A DNA stretch of 64,000 nt from Lumbricus rubellus. Taxonomy: Eukaryota > Annelida > Clitellata > Crassiclitellata > Lumbricidae. Numbering within the stretch: position 1 is the first letter of the stretch; each line of letters begins with the position of its first letter. Shown here piece by piece: positions 1-10,620 of this stretch. The DNA lies in assembly GCA_945859605.1 (NCBI GenBank), contig OX243822.1:18458558-18522557 (forward strand). Direction: 5' to 3'. The position numbers and the translations under genes were made by a program. The notes under the pieces were generated by a model that saw only the letters and a list, made by a program, of their open reading frames with translations, was not told the origin of the DNA and did no database searches.

Positions 1-189
1 GAAGTGGCGGAAAGTTATCGGAACCTAATTGTAATCGTAATATCTTAATTTCTAGAGCGCCACTTGAAGGTCAAGCGCAGGGCACCAACTTATTTACGAG
101 CGCTGGTGCTCACGAGCGCGAAACTAACACCGGCGCTATATCAATATCAAGTCCACCGAAGTCAGGTTGCTGTCCATTCAGAATCCTGG

Positions 190-2580
190 GAGGTTATTGT
201 AATGTGCTATGTAATTAGAGGAGAAAGGGGACGAGAGCCCTCTCCGGCAGGCACATCTAATTGATGCGGATGTCTGTTTATGTGACAGTGACTTAGGTAT
301 TGCACGGTGACACTGAAAAGGCAGGAAGCTGTAGTTGCAGCAAATGATCTGTAGACTTAGACGCCCACCGACAAAGTTCGCTAATAACGGACGTCGAGCG
401 AAAGAAAATCTCTGTAGGCCTTCAGCAATGCTGAGAAGTAAAACGAGTATAAGGATCGCGAAGACCAGACTTCAAATGGTTTAGGCGTTCCATACAACCT
501 TTGCACGATAGTAGGCCACATGACATGTATGCGCTGTGTAATTCGTGTCTTTGACGTTCGGAAATAAACTAATTAACTTCAAAACAAAACAGACAGAAAC
601 AAGCAGACAGCCGTGGGTAATCTCAGAATAGCATTAGGCTACGGTGCAGTTCGGGTGCTGTGATCACTCTCCAGTACCCTCCTCCCTTCGAACAACCCAC
701 CGGCTTGTTGCTGTTTAACGACACTGTGTTACATCAAGAATGATCAGTGTCGCCTTTCTCCTTTGCTTATAGACCTGGGTTTGGCACTGCCAAAGTGCGA
801 GCAGTCTCGGAGATCCACACCCACAGGTCCATCACACACACATACATGTACATGTAGGCTAGTTATTTATAATTGCGGGTCCCTTTAAACTGCGGACCTT
901 GAGCACCATGCCACCAGCTTTATTGGGCCGTTGTAATCTGAGTGATGGGATAAAGCACCGAGACAAAGTGACTGTTCGGTGTCTGACATAAATAGAACCA
1001 CACAGATAGGCCTACATGTACGTGTAGATACATGGACGAATCGAAGTTCGACTTTCACCGAAACTCTCGCCGTTGTCTTTCTCATCTGGAGTCGAAAGTC
1101 AGTAATTGCCAGATGCACCAGCTGAGACTACAAGTGGTTCAAAGTCCGATAAATATAATTTATCTCTAATCAGATTCAGAGTTCGATCACTTACTTTGGA
1201 TGCAGTTGTTTGCTTAATTGCAGGACACATCCCTCAGTAGTAGAGTTTGGTTTCACCCGACTAGAATTAGTCGCCAAGACTTGAGCGTAATTCTTCTATT
1301 GTTGATCAGTAGAGAGTAGGTTCTCTTGATCAGTATAATTGTAGATAGTAGGATCGGACTAAAATAAAACTAAAACTATATATAAATAATAAAATACTGA
1401 TTCAGATTGGCAGTTATATATTACTAAGGGAAGTTGGATTTAAAAGATGTCTTTCCCTGACGCATCTTCCTACGAACAGGTAACGATGATAAACCTCAGC
1501 GACTCAACTCCTCAGGTGAACGTCGACATCGAAGAGTTTGAATATCTTAACGACGTCAACACCCTACGCTACCAAGTCATGTGCAAGTACAGTCTTCCGT
1601 TCATTCTGGTCTTCGGGATGTTGACCACCCCGTTCCCTTTGACGATTCTCATACGACGTCGAATGTGGCTCCGACACGAAGGATACTTCTACCTGACCGC
1701 CTACCTCGTCGCTAACCTCGTCAACCTCGTCGTAGTCTTCCTCCCGAAGACGCTCTACTTCTTCAACACGCAATGGCATTTCGCGGACACCTCCGAAGCG
1801 GCCTGCAAGATATGGTCGTTTCTTATGCACGTCATCAATTCCAGTGACTGGCTTCCTGTTGTAATCTTAGTCGACGTCCTGCTTCGCTGCCATCTGCTCT
1901 CACCTCCAGGGAAATTCGGTTGTCGGAACGTCGCCGCCAAATACCGTACGCTGTTCGGCGCAAAATTCATCACCGCTTTGGTGTACGTTGCGTCCGTTAT
2001 GGTCAACTGGTGGTGTCTGCTCACCGCCCATCTGTTCCACTACGGTGACGACGAGTACATCTGTCACCTGAGCGTCATGTGGTACGAGGAGCTATGGCTG
2101 TGGAGATTCATATCGAGCAGCGTCACGCAGTTCATCGCAGTCGTCATAGCTACCCCGGTGTTGTGCCTGACGGTCGTCCTATTCGCCTGTCGTGGTAGTG
2201 GAAGCCAAGTCACCGCGGAGGAGGATCCGATGGACGCGGACGTCGAAGAGGACGCCAAGGAGTTGACGAGGCTTTCTGTATGCGTCGGTGCCACCGTCTG
2301 TCTCCTTAAGTATCCGCATTATCTGCTTGAGATGATCGTTCAAACTCGTCGACTCACCTTCTACCATGAAGTCTATGCTGCATGGTACGCCACCGAGTTA
2401 GTCTTGTCCGTCCATCTGTTCCTTGTTCCGGTATTGTGCATCGGTGTGCTCCGAGGAACACGAGCAGCCCTTCGCTCGCTCAGGCTGGATAGGCTCGGTC
2501 AACGAAGGTTTTGAATTTAAGACACGAAATGTGTCAATTTGTCCGATGACTAAGCAAGTGACAGCTTTTTACGGACCCTG
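190..2580 (+). repeat. Segmental duplication, copy A (7TM receptor and 5' flank)
   Basis: This segment matches 18320-21185. The shared parts include the stretch around 215-300 (compare 18345-18440), the block at 380-470 (compare 18930-19010), the block at 880-1360 (compare 19480-19990), the receptor gene and about 65 bp after its stop. Copy B carries an extra LINE end and an ATTC microsatellite at about 18450-18865. Boundaries are read by eye and approximate. Non-coding parts are clearly more diverged than the receptor frame, which suggests selection on the coding region after duplication. Confidence 0.7.
1447..2514 (+). CDS. Rhodopsin-like 7TM receptor, single exon (copy A)
   Basis: A 355-codon open frame with seven hydrophobic stretches at about residues 50-69, 80-104, 121-147, 172-195, 220-247, 274-297 and 311-336. 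Cys120 before TM3 and Cys206 in the second extracellular loop are placed for the conserved class A disulfide. Usual class A signatures are degenerate: LRC stands where DRY is expected (residues 146-148) and VPVLC where NPxxY is expected in TM7. The third inner loop is acidic (about 257-272) and the tail is short and basic. Asn17 in NLS is a possible glycosylation site. The ATG at 1447 is the first of the frame, and the paralogue at 20051 starts at the same residue. The protein should be a plasma-membrane receptor. Intronless, fast-evolving class A receptors are known to be expanded in sea urchins, and this could be one of that kind. The ligand is unknown. It converges on the ankyrin/Mab-21 gene downstream. 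Confidence 0.8.
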   Translation: MSFPDASSYEQVTMINLSDSTPQVNVDIEEFEYLNDVNTLRYQVMCKYSLPFILVFGMLTTPFPLTILIRRRMWLRHEGYFYLTAYLVANLVNLVVVFLPKTLYFFNTQWHFADTSEAACKIWSFLMHVINSSDWLPVVILVDVLLRCHLLSPPGKFGCRNVAAKYRTLFGAKFITALVYVASVMVNWWCLLTAHLFHYGDDEYICHLSVMWYEELWLWRFISSSVTQFIAVVIATPVLCLTVVLFACRGSGSQVTAEEDPMDADVEEDAKELTRLSVCVGATVCLLKYPHYLLEMIVQTRRLTFYHEVYAAWYATELVLSVHLFLVPVLCIGVLRGTRAALRSLRLDRLGQRRF

Positions 2581-3270
2581 TCTGTCAAAAAACGGTGGGT
2601 GGCCTCACTGAAAGTGGCATAACGTTTGTTCTGTTTGAAATATGTTGTTGATATTTGAACCATTGTACGTAAATATGATTTGCCTTTAAGTCTGTAAAGT
2701 TTCATTTAAAAATTCGTATGTTTGACCAGGATATGGGCTAAAAACCGTAGGGGATTACTTTTTTGGCGCACTCTGTATACTAGCTAGTAAAACTGTGTAA
2801 CTGTTGTATTGTTACTTTTATCGGAGCAATAAACTTGATTTGATTTGAAAAAATAGAAGAAATCCCGATGATCTTACGGCATCGGATGCCAATAAGAACT
2901 ATTCCAATCGGCGACTAATTTCGAATATCGTTGAGTAAAATCAACTAGACTGATTGCAACAACTTTTTAATGTAAAGTTAAACTTTGATAACTAAATTAC
3001 ATGAAGTCGTAGAGTATAAAACTGGTTATGATTGATCATTGATGACAACTGAAGTAGCCTACACAATGTCCCGAAGACTGAAAACCATGCAGTAACAATA
3101 ACAGTTAGAAAATAACAAATTTCAGCACACTATAGCGTGTGGACACGACGAATAAAAAATAAATGTTCATCTGTTGAGAACGCATTGCGTATCTTGAATT
3201 CGTTAACAGGCTCCGACTCAAACACATTATTTCCTGGAATATGAAGTTGTTTCGCATTGCAGTGCATTTT
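2515..3270. other. Intergenic region between convergent genes
   Basis: No gene is seen. About 65 bp after the receptor stop still match copy B. AATAAA at 2828-2833 followed by repeated TTGAT units could be a polyadenylation signal for the receptor transcript, but the same AATAAA-(TTGAT)n pattern ends LINE fragments elsewhere in the window (about 26344), so it may be a LINE tail. The remainder, up to the ankyrin/Mab-21 stop, is AT-rich and unremarkable. Confidence 0.4.
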
Positions 3271-6200
3271 TTAGAATTGCATGGATCTGTTAAAACTACG
3301 TGAAGATAGCCTTCTAATAAATTCTTCCCGATCACGAGGTTCCCAGCTTGGAAAATGATACGCATTGAAACTTTCTTCACTAATCAAATCATAGTGTCTA
3401 TGTTTTCTTATGCCTACAGGAAATTCGATGGCAGTATCATCTGGACATAGGTCAAGGTAAATATCAAAGACCTTAGAATAACTTATAGAACATTTTATCA
3501 CTTCCTTTTCATTGCTTTTCGCCAAAATTTCATTATCATCAACGTTTGTTACTTTTTGCTTAAAGGAGGGCATCAAGTAACAGGGATAAACGTAATGTCG
3601 AGAAAATTCCACGAAGCAAAACATGATCCTTTCTACCCAAAAGGCGAGTTTCTCTGACGTAATTTCGACTTCGTTTCTTGGTTCATTAATACTTGGGGTA
3701 TTAAGAGCCTCTATGCAAAATAGAAAAGAAGTCTTCAATTGATAAGTAGTTTTCTTCCAGAAGTAAAGTAACCGCTTGCAAAAAATATATGCAGCCTTCA
3801 TTAATAGCGAGCTTTCTTTTATGATTCGACTTTCAACTGGTGCAAATGAAATTCTGGCAAATGTTTCAGAAAAGAGAAATTTAGTGCCAAGACGCTTGGA
3901 CGGATCAAAGCGTGGTCGATCAAAGACGAATGTACAACCGTTTGATTTTAAAGTCGGGCTTATGCCAATAGGCAGTGGAGCTTCTGGCCGCCAATCATCT
4001 ACGTGAACACAAGCAACGATGTCGATTGATATTTTGACAAAAAGCAAGCCACCCTCTCCATCCTCAATTGGATGAAGCATTCTTAGTTGCACAGTCTCAC
4101 AGAGACCAGATTCTTCTTCTATGTTGTGGTGGCCTGTATCGTGTAAGTAGCATTCAAACAGCTGTTCGTCTAGCCAGAAATTATTGTCACGCAAGACTTC
4201 TTTCAAAATGATTTGGAATCTAGAATTAATTTCGTTAGTCAGCAAACACTTTTCTGAATTGACGAAACAGAAAAACTCCCTGTCACTCCAACTCTGTGAA
4301 TCCTTATTCAGTTTCCGTCGCAGCTGAAAATATCCTTTCGGACCAAGTGGATGTGGAAACGGTTCAAAAAATTGACTGAATCTAATCAATTTGAAGTTAA
4401 AGTCAAAGTCAGCTGAGAGAACGACCTTTGTTTCTTCTTCGGCGCTTCCCACTAAAATCGGATGACTCTCAAATCGCCAATCTTTTTCCTTTATACCATC
4501 AGCCAAACGCTCAATGAATCGATGTATTAATGGTTTAAGTTGTCTAAGGCGCGCGTTGAGACAAATAAAGTCGTTTTTGGTCCATATCTCCCACATTGCT
4601 TCTTCTGGTGAATTTTTAGGGCGAGGTGATTGGGAGCAAATTCGAATTGCTTCAACCACCTTTTGCTTCGATAACTCTGTTACACGATTCAGTTCAAATA
4701 CCTTCGCGACATCTGTGGAAATGCAAAGCGTATTCTTTCCGATTGGTAATTCCCTTGCGTTATCTTCGCTGATAGTCACCGTTCCTCGTAGCTGCTTAAG
4801 TTCCTTAGCTGTATGCCCCCTTTTGTCTTTTATGTCTTCACTAGCGCCGAACCCAACGAGAAGATTGTACCAATGAACGTTTTCTACATAATGTAAGACA
4901 GTTTTCCCGTACATGTCAGCTTCATTTAGGTTAGAACCTAATTTCAGTAATGCCTTTATTAGGTTGTGAATTTCATGGTCGATGCCATTCTTCGTTGCTG
5001 TCGCGAATGCGTAGTGAAGTGGAGTTCTTCCTTTGTGGTCTTTTGCAGTGGCCAACTGCATTAAAGCATCTTGTCTTTGAATAATTCCATCAACCATTGG
5101 GTGTAATCTTTTAGCGTACTCCGTGGGTGAATAAAATGCATTAGGGTCTTGTTGAACACGGGAGATGATGAGTAGATGAAGAGGGTTTCGACCTCTTTCG
5201 TCAACCATTGCTTTCCCAAGTGGTGCTTCCTCCTCAAGGTCTAGTAAATTTCGAATGGCCCCGCGTTTCTTAAGTGTTTCGAAGGTTGCTGAGGTAATAG
5301 GCTTGGAAGACATCATTGCCAAATCAAGTGGCGTATTTCCTCCGAAGTCTCGGGCATTCACATCAGTTTCAACATTATCTAACAACAATTTTACCATTTC
5401 TTCTTTACTTTGAGTGGATTTCTCGTCATGCTCTAGAGTTTCCCATAGCTGGTAAATTGCTGAATCTATATCCACGGGTTCTAATTCCCAGGTAAAACTA
5501 TTCTTGTGGTCAATCTGCAGATCTTCTTCGTTCTTAAAGTTTCGTTTAGAAAGTCTTTTCCCTAATATCTGCCTATCATACCACTTCCGACTTGGATCAT
5601 AGAAAACTGCATGCAAAGCAGTGTATCCATAATTGTCGTGCAAATTCACGGAAGCCATATGTTTTAGCAGCAATCGCATAACTATGGCATGACGTCTTCC
5701 AGCTGCTTTAATCAAAGCAGTTCGGCCATATCGGTCTCTTGCGTCAATGTCGACTTTCAATCCTAATTTTTCCTCCCAGTCAAATAGAGTTTGAATAACT
5801 TCACAACAACCTTTTTGTGAGGCAGTCATCAAAGGCGTTTCCCCATCAGAATTTTTCTTGTTGAAGTCTGCGCCTTTTTCTAATAACAATTGTATCGCCT
5901 GGATTTTATTCTGCAAACGTACATGTAGTACCTCTGGTTCGCTAGCAAGACTACCGTCAGCAGAAAGTTCGTGTCTGTGTCTTATCGCACGATGGAGGAG
6001 GGAATTCAAATCAGCATTCTGATAGTTTACATTAAACTTGCTCGTGTCAATTAGAAATTTTCTTAAGTTCACCCCGAATTTCTTAGCGTCACTAAAAGCC
6101 TCCAAATCAACGCTTTCAGGTAGTGTTTCAGATGTAATAGAAATAAAGTGGTTTGCTAAATATGTCTCTGAATACAAACATTCATCGACGTTTAGCAAAA

Positions 6201-7989
6201 GCTTAGCCATTTTCGGATCATTCGAAAACACTGCGTTTTTGAGTAGAGATACTTTATTGTCTCTCCGTATCTCAAGTGGTGTGTGTCTTTCTGTCCACAC
6301 AATTTCTGCAGATATATGCCGATCATCGGATTTCAGAATTTCAACTGGCATGACGTCTCTCATGGTGTTCTTGTGAAGTTTGTTCCCACCCTTTATTAAT
6401 TTCTCAGATATTCTGCAGCTGTGTTTCAGAATGACCTCGACAGCTTGTGTGTGACCTTTCTTCACGGCAAGGTGCAATGGTGTCTCATACTTATCTGTCA
6501 TCACGAAATCGCAAACGCCGCGACTCAGTAATAAGTCCGTGACGTCTGCATGACCGTTCTTAGCCGCAAGGTAGAATGGTGTTTCATCGGATTGCGTAAT
6601 TATGTCTACTGTAGCGTGGTTATCCAGTAAAATCTTAACAATTGAAATGTGGCCATTTCGACAGGCTAAATGAATTGCAGTCATCTTAAATTTGTTACGA
6701 GCATTAACATTTGCACTGTTAAATATCAAATTATTGCAAACGTCGGCATGCCCTTGGTTAGCTAGGCGAACAGGTGGTAAATGTGTTTTGGATGCAGTCT
6801 TTGCCTTAAAAGAATGATTCAACAGAGTATCTGCCATGTGAACAGTGCCACCTTCTGCTGTGGTTTGGTGTGAAGTGTGAGCAGCACCAGGAGTTTTCTT
6901 TAAAGGATGCTGCGATTGATCAAATTCAGGAACTTGGCTTACCGCCAATTGCAAATAATTGGTCTGCGCATCAACTTCCGTAGTCTGACTGAGTACAACC
7001 TTTACAACAGCGATATGGCCATTGAATGCCGCAAGATGGAGAGCAGTGTTGCCATTGCTGTCAATCGCATCGATTTCTCCTTCGTGTTCTATCATTGTCG
7101 TGACTATTTCTGCGTATCCCATTTCAGCAGCGATATGAAGAGTAGTCTTAAAAGAAGCATTGCGAAAATTGACATTTGCATTGTTTCTCAACAAGACTTC
7201 AACAACTTCCAAATGGCCATTTTCGGATGCAATATGGAGCGCAGTGTCACCGTACAAGTCTATAGCGTTAGGATTTACATCGCAGTTTAGAAGGATTTGC
7301 TGCACATTTTTTGCATTTCCGTTTTTTGCCGCAGAATGCAGCGACACAGTCTCTTTCAGCGAATATTCGATGGAGATAACCAGAAGCTGGACGAGTTCGC
7401 AACGGTCATGCTTGATTGCTACGTCAATCGGTGTATTGATAGAATCGTCAGGTACCTGGGCATCTGCGTTGCACTTCAGCAACAGTTGTGCAATTGCGAA
7501 GTGACCGTGTTCAGCCGCCAGATGAAGCGGAGTCTCACCTCGTGCATTTCTAGAGTAAACACTTGCGCTCTTCCTTAGTAGAATATCTACAATGCCGATG
7601 TGGCCATTTCGGGTCGCAGTGTGTAAAGGAGTGTCACACGCTTTCTTTACAGCCTCAGTGCTACCACGATCAGCATCAGAGTAAAGTTGAATATAGTCTG
7701 GTCCCACATCTTGCTCAGAGATGTTCTGTAGTTTTCTCCCCTCATCAGTTTCAGAACTTGAACTTACATGCGGAATGTCATGCATGTCAATGAGTTCTTC
7801 GGTTGAAGAGACGGGGCATACATGTAGATGGTCACTATTTTCTGATCCATTTGAATTGTAGGTAAGCTTATTTGTTGCATCATCTGTTTCGTGATGCGGG
7901 TCAACATCCGATCGTCTTTCGTCGGCGTCGGATGCGTTTAGTGTATCTTCGGATGGATCATGAGTTATTAACGTTGATTTCTTACTCAT
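3271..7989 (-). CDS. Ankyrin-repeat protein with C-terminal Mab-21/cGAS-like nucleotidyltransferase (intact copy 1)
   Basis: A 1572-codon uninterrupted frame. The ATG at 7989 aligns with the start of the third paralogue (31428). The frame is open a few codons further upstream but has no ATG there. Residues 1 to about 105 are acidic and probably disordered. Roughly 18 ankyrin repeats in three blocks follow, with the usual TPLHLAA and VVEVLL type helices, up to about residue 1050. The last 450 residues are a Mab-21 domain: G1181-S1182, then D1194-x-D1196, then D1323 in SIDIV. The spacing from Ser to the first Asp is 12 residues, as in human cGAS (S213 to E225). A Mab-21-type helical C-terminus follows, with YQLKTSFLF and LMPSF. 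No cGAS-like zinc thumb is visible. Inference: a metal-dependent nucleotidyltransferase, possibly a cGAS-like receptor making a cyclic dinucleotide, with ankyrin repeats for ligand or partner binding. Product and trigger are unknown. Confidence 0.82.
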   Translation of the reverse strand: MSKKSTLITHDPSEDTLNASDADERRSDVDPHHETDDATNKLTYNSNGSENSDHLHVCPVSSTEELIDMHDIPHVSSSSETDEGRKLQNISEQDVGPDYIQLYSDADRGSTEAVKKACDTPLHTATRNGHIGIVDILLRKSASVYSRNARGETPLHLAAEHGHFAIAQLLLKCNADAQVPDDSINTPIDVAIKHDRCELVQLLVISIEYSLKETVSLHSAAKNGNAKNVQQILLNCDVNPNAIDLYGDTALHIASENGHLEVVEVLLRNNANVNFRNASFKTTLHIAAEMGYAEIVTTMIEHEGEIDAIDSNGNTALHLAAFNGHIAVVKVVLSQTTEVDAQTNYLQLAVSQVPEFDQSQHPLKKTPGAAHTSHQTTAEGGTVHMADTLLNHSFKAKTASKTHLPPVRLANQGHADVCNNLIFNSANVNARNKFKMTAIHLACRNGHISIVKILLDNHATVDIITQSDETPFYLAAKNGHADVTDLLLSRGVCDFVMTDKYETPLHLAVKKGHTQAVEVILKHSCRISEKLIKGGNKLHKNTMRDVMPVEILKSDDRHISAEIVWTERHTPLEIRRDNKVSLLKNAVFSNDPKMAKLLLNVDECLYSETYLANHFISITSETLPESVDLEAFSDAKKFGVNLRKFLIDTSKFNVNYQNADLNSLLHRAIRHRHELSADGSLASEPEVLHVRLQNKIQAIQLLLEKGADFNKKNSDGETPLMTASQKGCCEVIQTLFDWEEKLGLKVDIDARDRYGRTALIKAAGRRHAIVMRLLLKHMASVNLHDNYGYTALHAVFYDPSRKWYDRQILGKRLSKRNFKNEEDLQIDHKNSFTWELEPVDIDSAIYQLWETLEHDEKSTQSKEEMVKLLLDNVETDVNARDFGGNTPLDLAMMSSKPITSATFETLKKRGAIRNLLDLEEEAPLGKAMVDERGRNPLHLLIISRVQQDPNAFYSPTEYAKRLHPMVDGIIQRQDALMQLATAKDHKGRTPLHYAFATATKNGIDHEIHNLIKALLKLGSNLNEADMYGKTVLHYVENVHWYNLLVGFGASEDIKDKRGHTAKELKQLRGTVTISEDNARELPIGKNTLCISTDVAKVFELNRVTELSKQKVVEAIRICSQSPRPKNSPEEAMWEIWTKNDFICLNARLRQLKPLIHRFIERLADGIKEKDWRFESHPILVGSAEEETKVVLSADFDFNFKLIRFSQFFEPFPHPLGPKGYFQLRRKLNKDSQSWSDREFFCFVNSEKCLLTNEINSRFQIILKEVLRDNNFWLDEQLFECYLHDTGHHNIEEESGLCETVQLRMLHPIEDGEGGLLFVKISIDIVACVHVDDWRPEAPLPIGISPTLKSNGCTFVFDRPRFDPSKRLGTKFLFSETFARISFAPVESRIIKESSLLMKAAYIFCKRLLYFWKKTTYQLKTSFLFCIEALNTPSINEPRNEVEITSEKLAFWVERIMFCFVEFSRHYVYPCYLMPSFKQKVTNVDDNEILAKSNEKEVIKCSISYSKVFDIYLDLCPDDTAIEFPVGIRKHRHYDLISEESFNAYHFPSWEPRDREEFIRRLSSRSFNRSMQF

Positions 7990-8044
7990 TGTTGAGTGAT
8001 TAAATTTACCATTCACAGCAGAGTGGTCTATAGCTGGTCATTAT

Positions 8045-8065
8045 CTGCAAAATAAGAGCCCAAGC
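8045..8065 (-). promoter_or_regulatory. Putative 3' splice acceptor in the 5' UTR of the ankyrin/Mab-21 gene
   Basis: Read on the minus strand, a pyrimidine-rich stretch ends in TTTTGCAG, and the predicted exon begins at 8044 with ATAATG. The same arrangement precedes the third paralogue (31507-31525, TTTTTTGCAG then ATAATG), while sequence between acceptor and start codon has diverged. This predicts a 5' UTR intron, with the whole coding frame on a single downstream exon. The ATG just after the acceptor would open a short upstream frame. Confidence 0.5.
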
Positions 8066-8422
8066 TAATGAGATTATAGATAAAAAATATCAAATTAAGC
8101 TTACTGTGTTTCACAGAACGAACTGATTTCAGGATGTCTGGACACCGCGTTGGGTGGTTTTTTCTTCATTATTGTTATTGGTATTATTGTTATTATAATT
8201 ATTATTACTTTTATTATTATTATTATTATTATTATAACATTTTTTAAAATAATAATTAAATATTAATAATAAATAAATATTAATATTATTTTTTTGTATG
8301 CTCCAAGGTATTTAGGATCCTCAGGGACTTCATGACTAACTAGTAACTACTGGTTAAAAACTAGTCCAGAATGACCCTATACTCGTCATTATTATTATTA
8401 TTATTTTGATTTTATTTTTTTA

Positions 8423-8549
8423 AGCGCCCGAGGTATAAATGATCTCTCAGGCTTTAAAATCAATAATAAAAACATTGTTGTTCTGGAGTTAACGGTCACC
8501 CTCGTCGGTCAATTGTGCAAAAGTGCCTCGAAATGCAACGGCATTGAAC
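8423..8549 (-). repeat. Duplicate of RLE-retroelement 3' end, inside (ATT)n
   Basis: About 127 bp nearly identical to 8678-8803, with two visible differences, separated from it by an (ATT)n tract. It corresponds to the extreme 3' end of the retroelement at 8678-9420 (minus strand), including the last codons of its protein. It probably arose by duplication across the microsatellite. Confidence 0.6.
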
Positions 8550-8627
<78 letters not shown>

Positions 8628-8640
8628 TATTATTATTATT
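8548..8640. repeat. (ATT)n microsatellite
   Basis: About 30 ATT units with one ACT interruption, followed by poly-T. It borders a retroelement 3' end and is probably a grown form of its (AAT)n tail on the minus strand. Long poly-Leu frames here are not genes. Confidence 0.9.
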
Positions 8641-8677
8641 TTTTTTTTTAAATTTTTTTTATTTTATTTTTTTTGGC

Positions 8678-9420
8678 GCCCGAGGTATAAATGATCCCTC
8701 AGGCTTTAAAATCAATAATAAAAACATTGTTGTTCTGGAGTTAACGGTCATCCTCGTCGGTCAATTGTGCAAAAGTGCCTCGAAATGCAACGGCATTGAA
8801 CTTCTGCGTGCAAATGGAAAGGCGCTGAAACAAACGTGCCGTCTCCTGCGGATCCCCAGAAACCATGGTTAGACGCCGACCAAGTTCTGACAAGAACTCC
8901 CGACCCTGAGCGTTGATGGGGCCTAGAGTCTCCAGTGCCACTGGAATAAATCATGTGTGGTGGGGATGTCTGCATACTTTGTAGTCTTCTTCGATGCTGC
9001 CATCTCTGCTGCTGCTCCAGGTTTTAAGGATGTGAGGTGTATATATGACGTTGCGCACGTGTGTACGCAGGTGGCATCCCAAGTCATATATTTTCCTCTT
9101 GACCACGGTATTAATGTCGCTCCATCTGGTCTTTTTCCGTCGCTTCGAAGCAGGCCTGCTGGTTCTTTGGTGCTCGGAACTTCAGCTCGCTGGAGGGCCC
9201 TCCAGATGGTGTCATTCATTGCGAAGTGTCTGCCACTTCTCCCTCCAGACAGCTTACAGGCCAGACCATGATAACCTCTCAGATCTGTTGTCTCGCCGCA
9301 TTGACACGTGTGTGGCTCGCACAGATCCAGACCTAGGCGTAGGCCTATCGCAACTCGGACAGCCTCATCACTGAGGCACAGTCCGCAAGAGGCGATTGGG
9401 AAGACAGCCATCCAGTCACC
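8678..9420 (-). mobile_element. 3' fragment of a non-LTR-like retroelement with zinc knuckle and PD-(D/E)XK-type region
   Basis: The minus strand encodes the C-terminal part of a retroelement protein. A CCHC-like cluster (C-x3-HTCQCG...H-x4-C) comes first, then NDTIWRAL, then RPDG...WDAT, which looks like the RPD...D/E core of a restriction-like endonuclease, then ETLGPIN and LFQRLS stretches. The frame is broken near 8935-8975, so the piece is dead. The N-terminal reverse transcriptase is absent. Assignment to a restriction-like-endonuclease group is inferred from the zinc-knuckle/RPD order. A second decayed copy is at 9820-10356. Both have (ATT)n tracts at their 3' side. Confidence 0.6.
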
Positions 9421-9430
9421 AGCATGATCG

Positions 9431-9436
9431 GCATTA

Positions 9437-9484
<48 letters not shown>
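9431..9484. repeat. (ATT)n microsatellite
   Basis: About 18 ATT units followed by T-rich sequence, located between the retroelement at 8678-9420 and a further 3'-end fragment of the same family. Confidence 0.9.
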
Positions 9485-9485
<1 letters not shown>

Positions 9486-9503
9486 TTATTTTTTATTTTT
9501 TTT

Positions 9504-9600
9504 TTGCGCCCGAGGTAGTAAGGATCCCTCGGGCTGTAAAAGAAGATTAAAATCAGTTTATTGGTTCTCGTCTCCAACGTCGTGCCCAAAAGTGCAAGTA
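9504..9600 (-). repeat. RLE-retroelement 3' UTR fragment, diverged copy
   Basis: About 97 bp beginning GCGCCCGAGGTA on the plus strand, like the 3' ends at 8423 and 8678 but diverged, and bordered on both sides by (ATT)n. It is a third 3'-end copy within 1.2 kb. Confidence 0.5.
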
Positions 9601-9631
<31 letters not shown>

Positions 9632-9650
9632 GGCCTATTATTATTATTGT
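9601..9650. repeat. (ATT)n microsatellite interrupted by AGGCCT
   Basis: Ten ATT units, then AGGCCT at 9631-9636, then further ATT units. Removing the six bases restores an unbroken repeat, so the hexamer is an insertion between T and A. Confidence 0.85.
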
Positions 9651-9819
9651 TTTTTTTATTTTTTTTATTGTTTTTTTTATTTAACACCATCTTTTATTTC
9701 CGTTTCAAGCAGTGCGAACACCAACTGGCTGTGCCTGATAAACGCTGAACTGCTGTCAAAACACTAGCATAGTGTGCAACAGTTGTATATGCATTAATGA
9801 GTATGTGATCAGTCGTCCT

Positions 9820-10356
9820 CGACCCCGGCGAGTTGTGCAAATGTGCCCCTGAAGGCTATGGCGTTAAATCTTTGAGTGCAAATAGATAAACGTTGAAACA
9901 GGTGCAAAGTCTCCCGAGGGTCTCCAGAGACGGCGGTCATGCGGCGACCCAACTCCATCAAAAACTCGCGTCCTGATCGGTTGACGGGGCCCAGCGATTC
10001 GATGGCGACGGGGACAAAATCATGGGTGGCTGGAAGAGTTGAATATTTGGCGCATTTCCGGTTCGCAGCGTGTTCGGATGCCCCTCCAGGTATTGCTGAC
10101 GTGATGTTGAGGTAGGATGTAGCGCAAGTATGAATTGATGTTGCATCTTATGCGACATACCTGCCCCTCGCCCAGGGGACCAATGTGGCTCCGTCTGGTC
10201 TCTTGCCATCTATGCGGATCAGGCCCGGTGGTTCCTTCGAACTTGGAATGTCAACTTTTACGAGGGCTCTCCAGATGACATCATTCACGGCGAAGTGGCG
10301 TGCGGCTCTCCCTGCAGATCGTCGGCATACCAGCCCGTGGTGACCTCCGGGATCGG
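9820..10356 (-). mobile_element. Second decayed 3' fragment of the RLE-type retroelement
   Basis: The minus strand shows the same domain string as 8678-9420: [49 protein letters not shown] and FRGTFAQL. Where the first copy has Trp before DAT this one has a stop codon (about 10148-10150), so it is non-functional. It abuts a long (ATT)n tract at 10357. Confidence 0.55.
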
Positions 10357-10362
10357 TTATTA

Positions 10363-10450
<88 letters not shown>
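10357..10450. repeat. (ATT)n microsatellite
   Basis: Nearly perfect ATT/TTG units over about 94 bp, becoming imperfect to about 10490. Frames across it give poly-Leu, poly-Ile or poly-Asn and are not genes. Confidence 0.9.
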
Positions 10451-10452
<2 letters not shown>

Positions 10453-10620
10453 GTAGTATTATTATTATTGGTATTGGTATTATATTCTGTAGTAATGATA
10501 TCAAAACCAAGCGGCAACTTGGGTTTGCGCGATTCAAGAAGATGCTAATCTTGCAGAAGTTTTTGTCATGTATGACAAAAGTCATAATTAGTATAAAAGG
10601 ATCCAAAATCTATGAAGTCA

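Noticed and set aside
8513..8872. Frame with about 30 consecutive Leu
   Set aside because: Product of the (ATT)n tract between two retroelement 3' ends.
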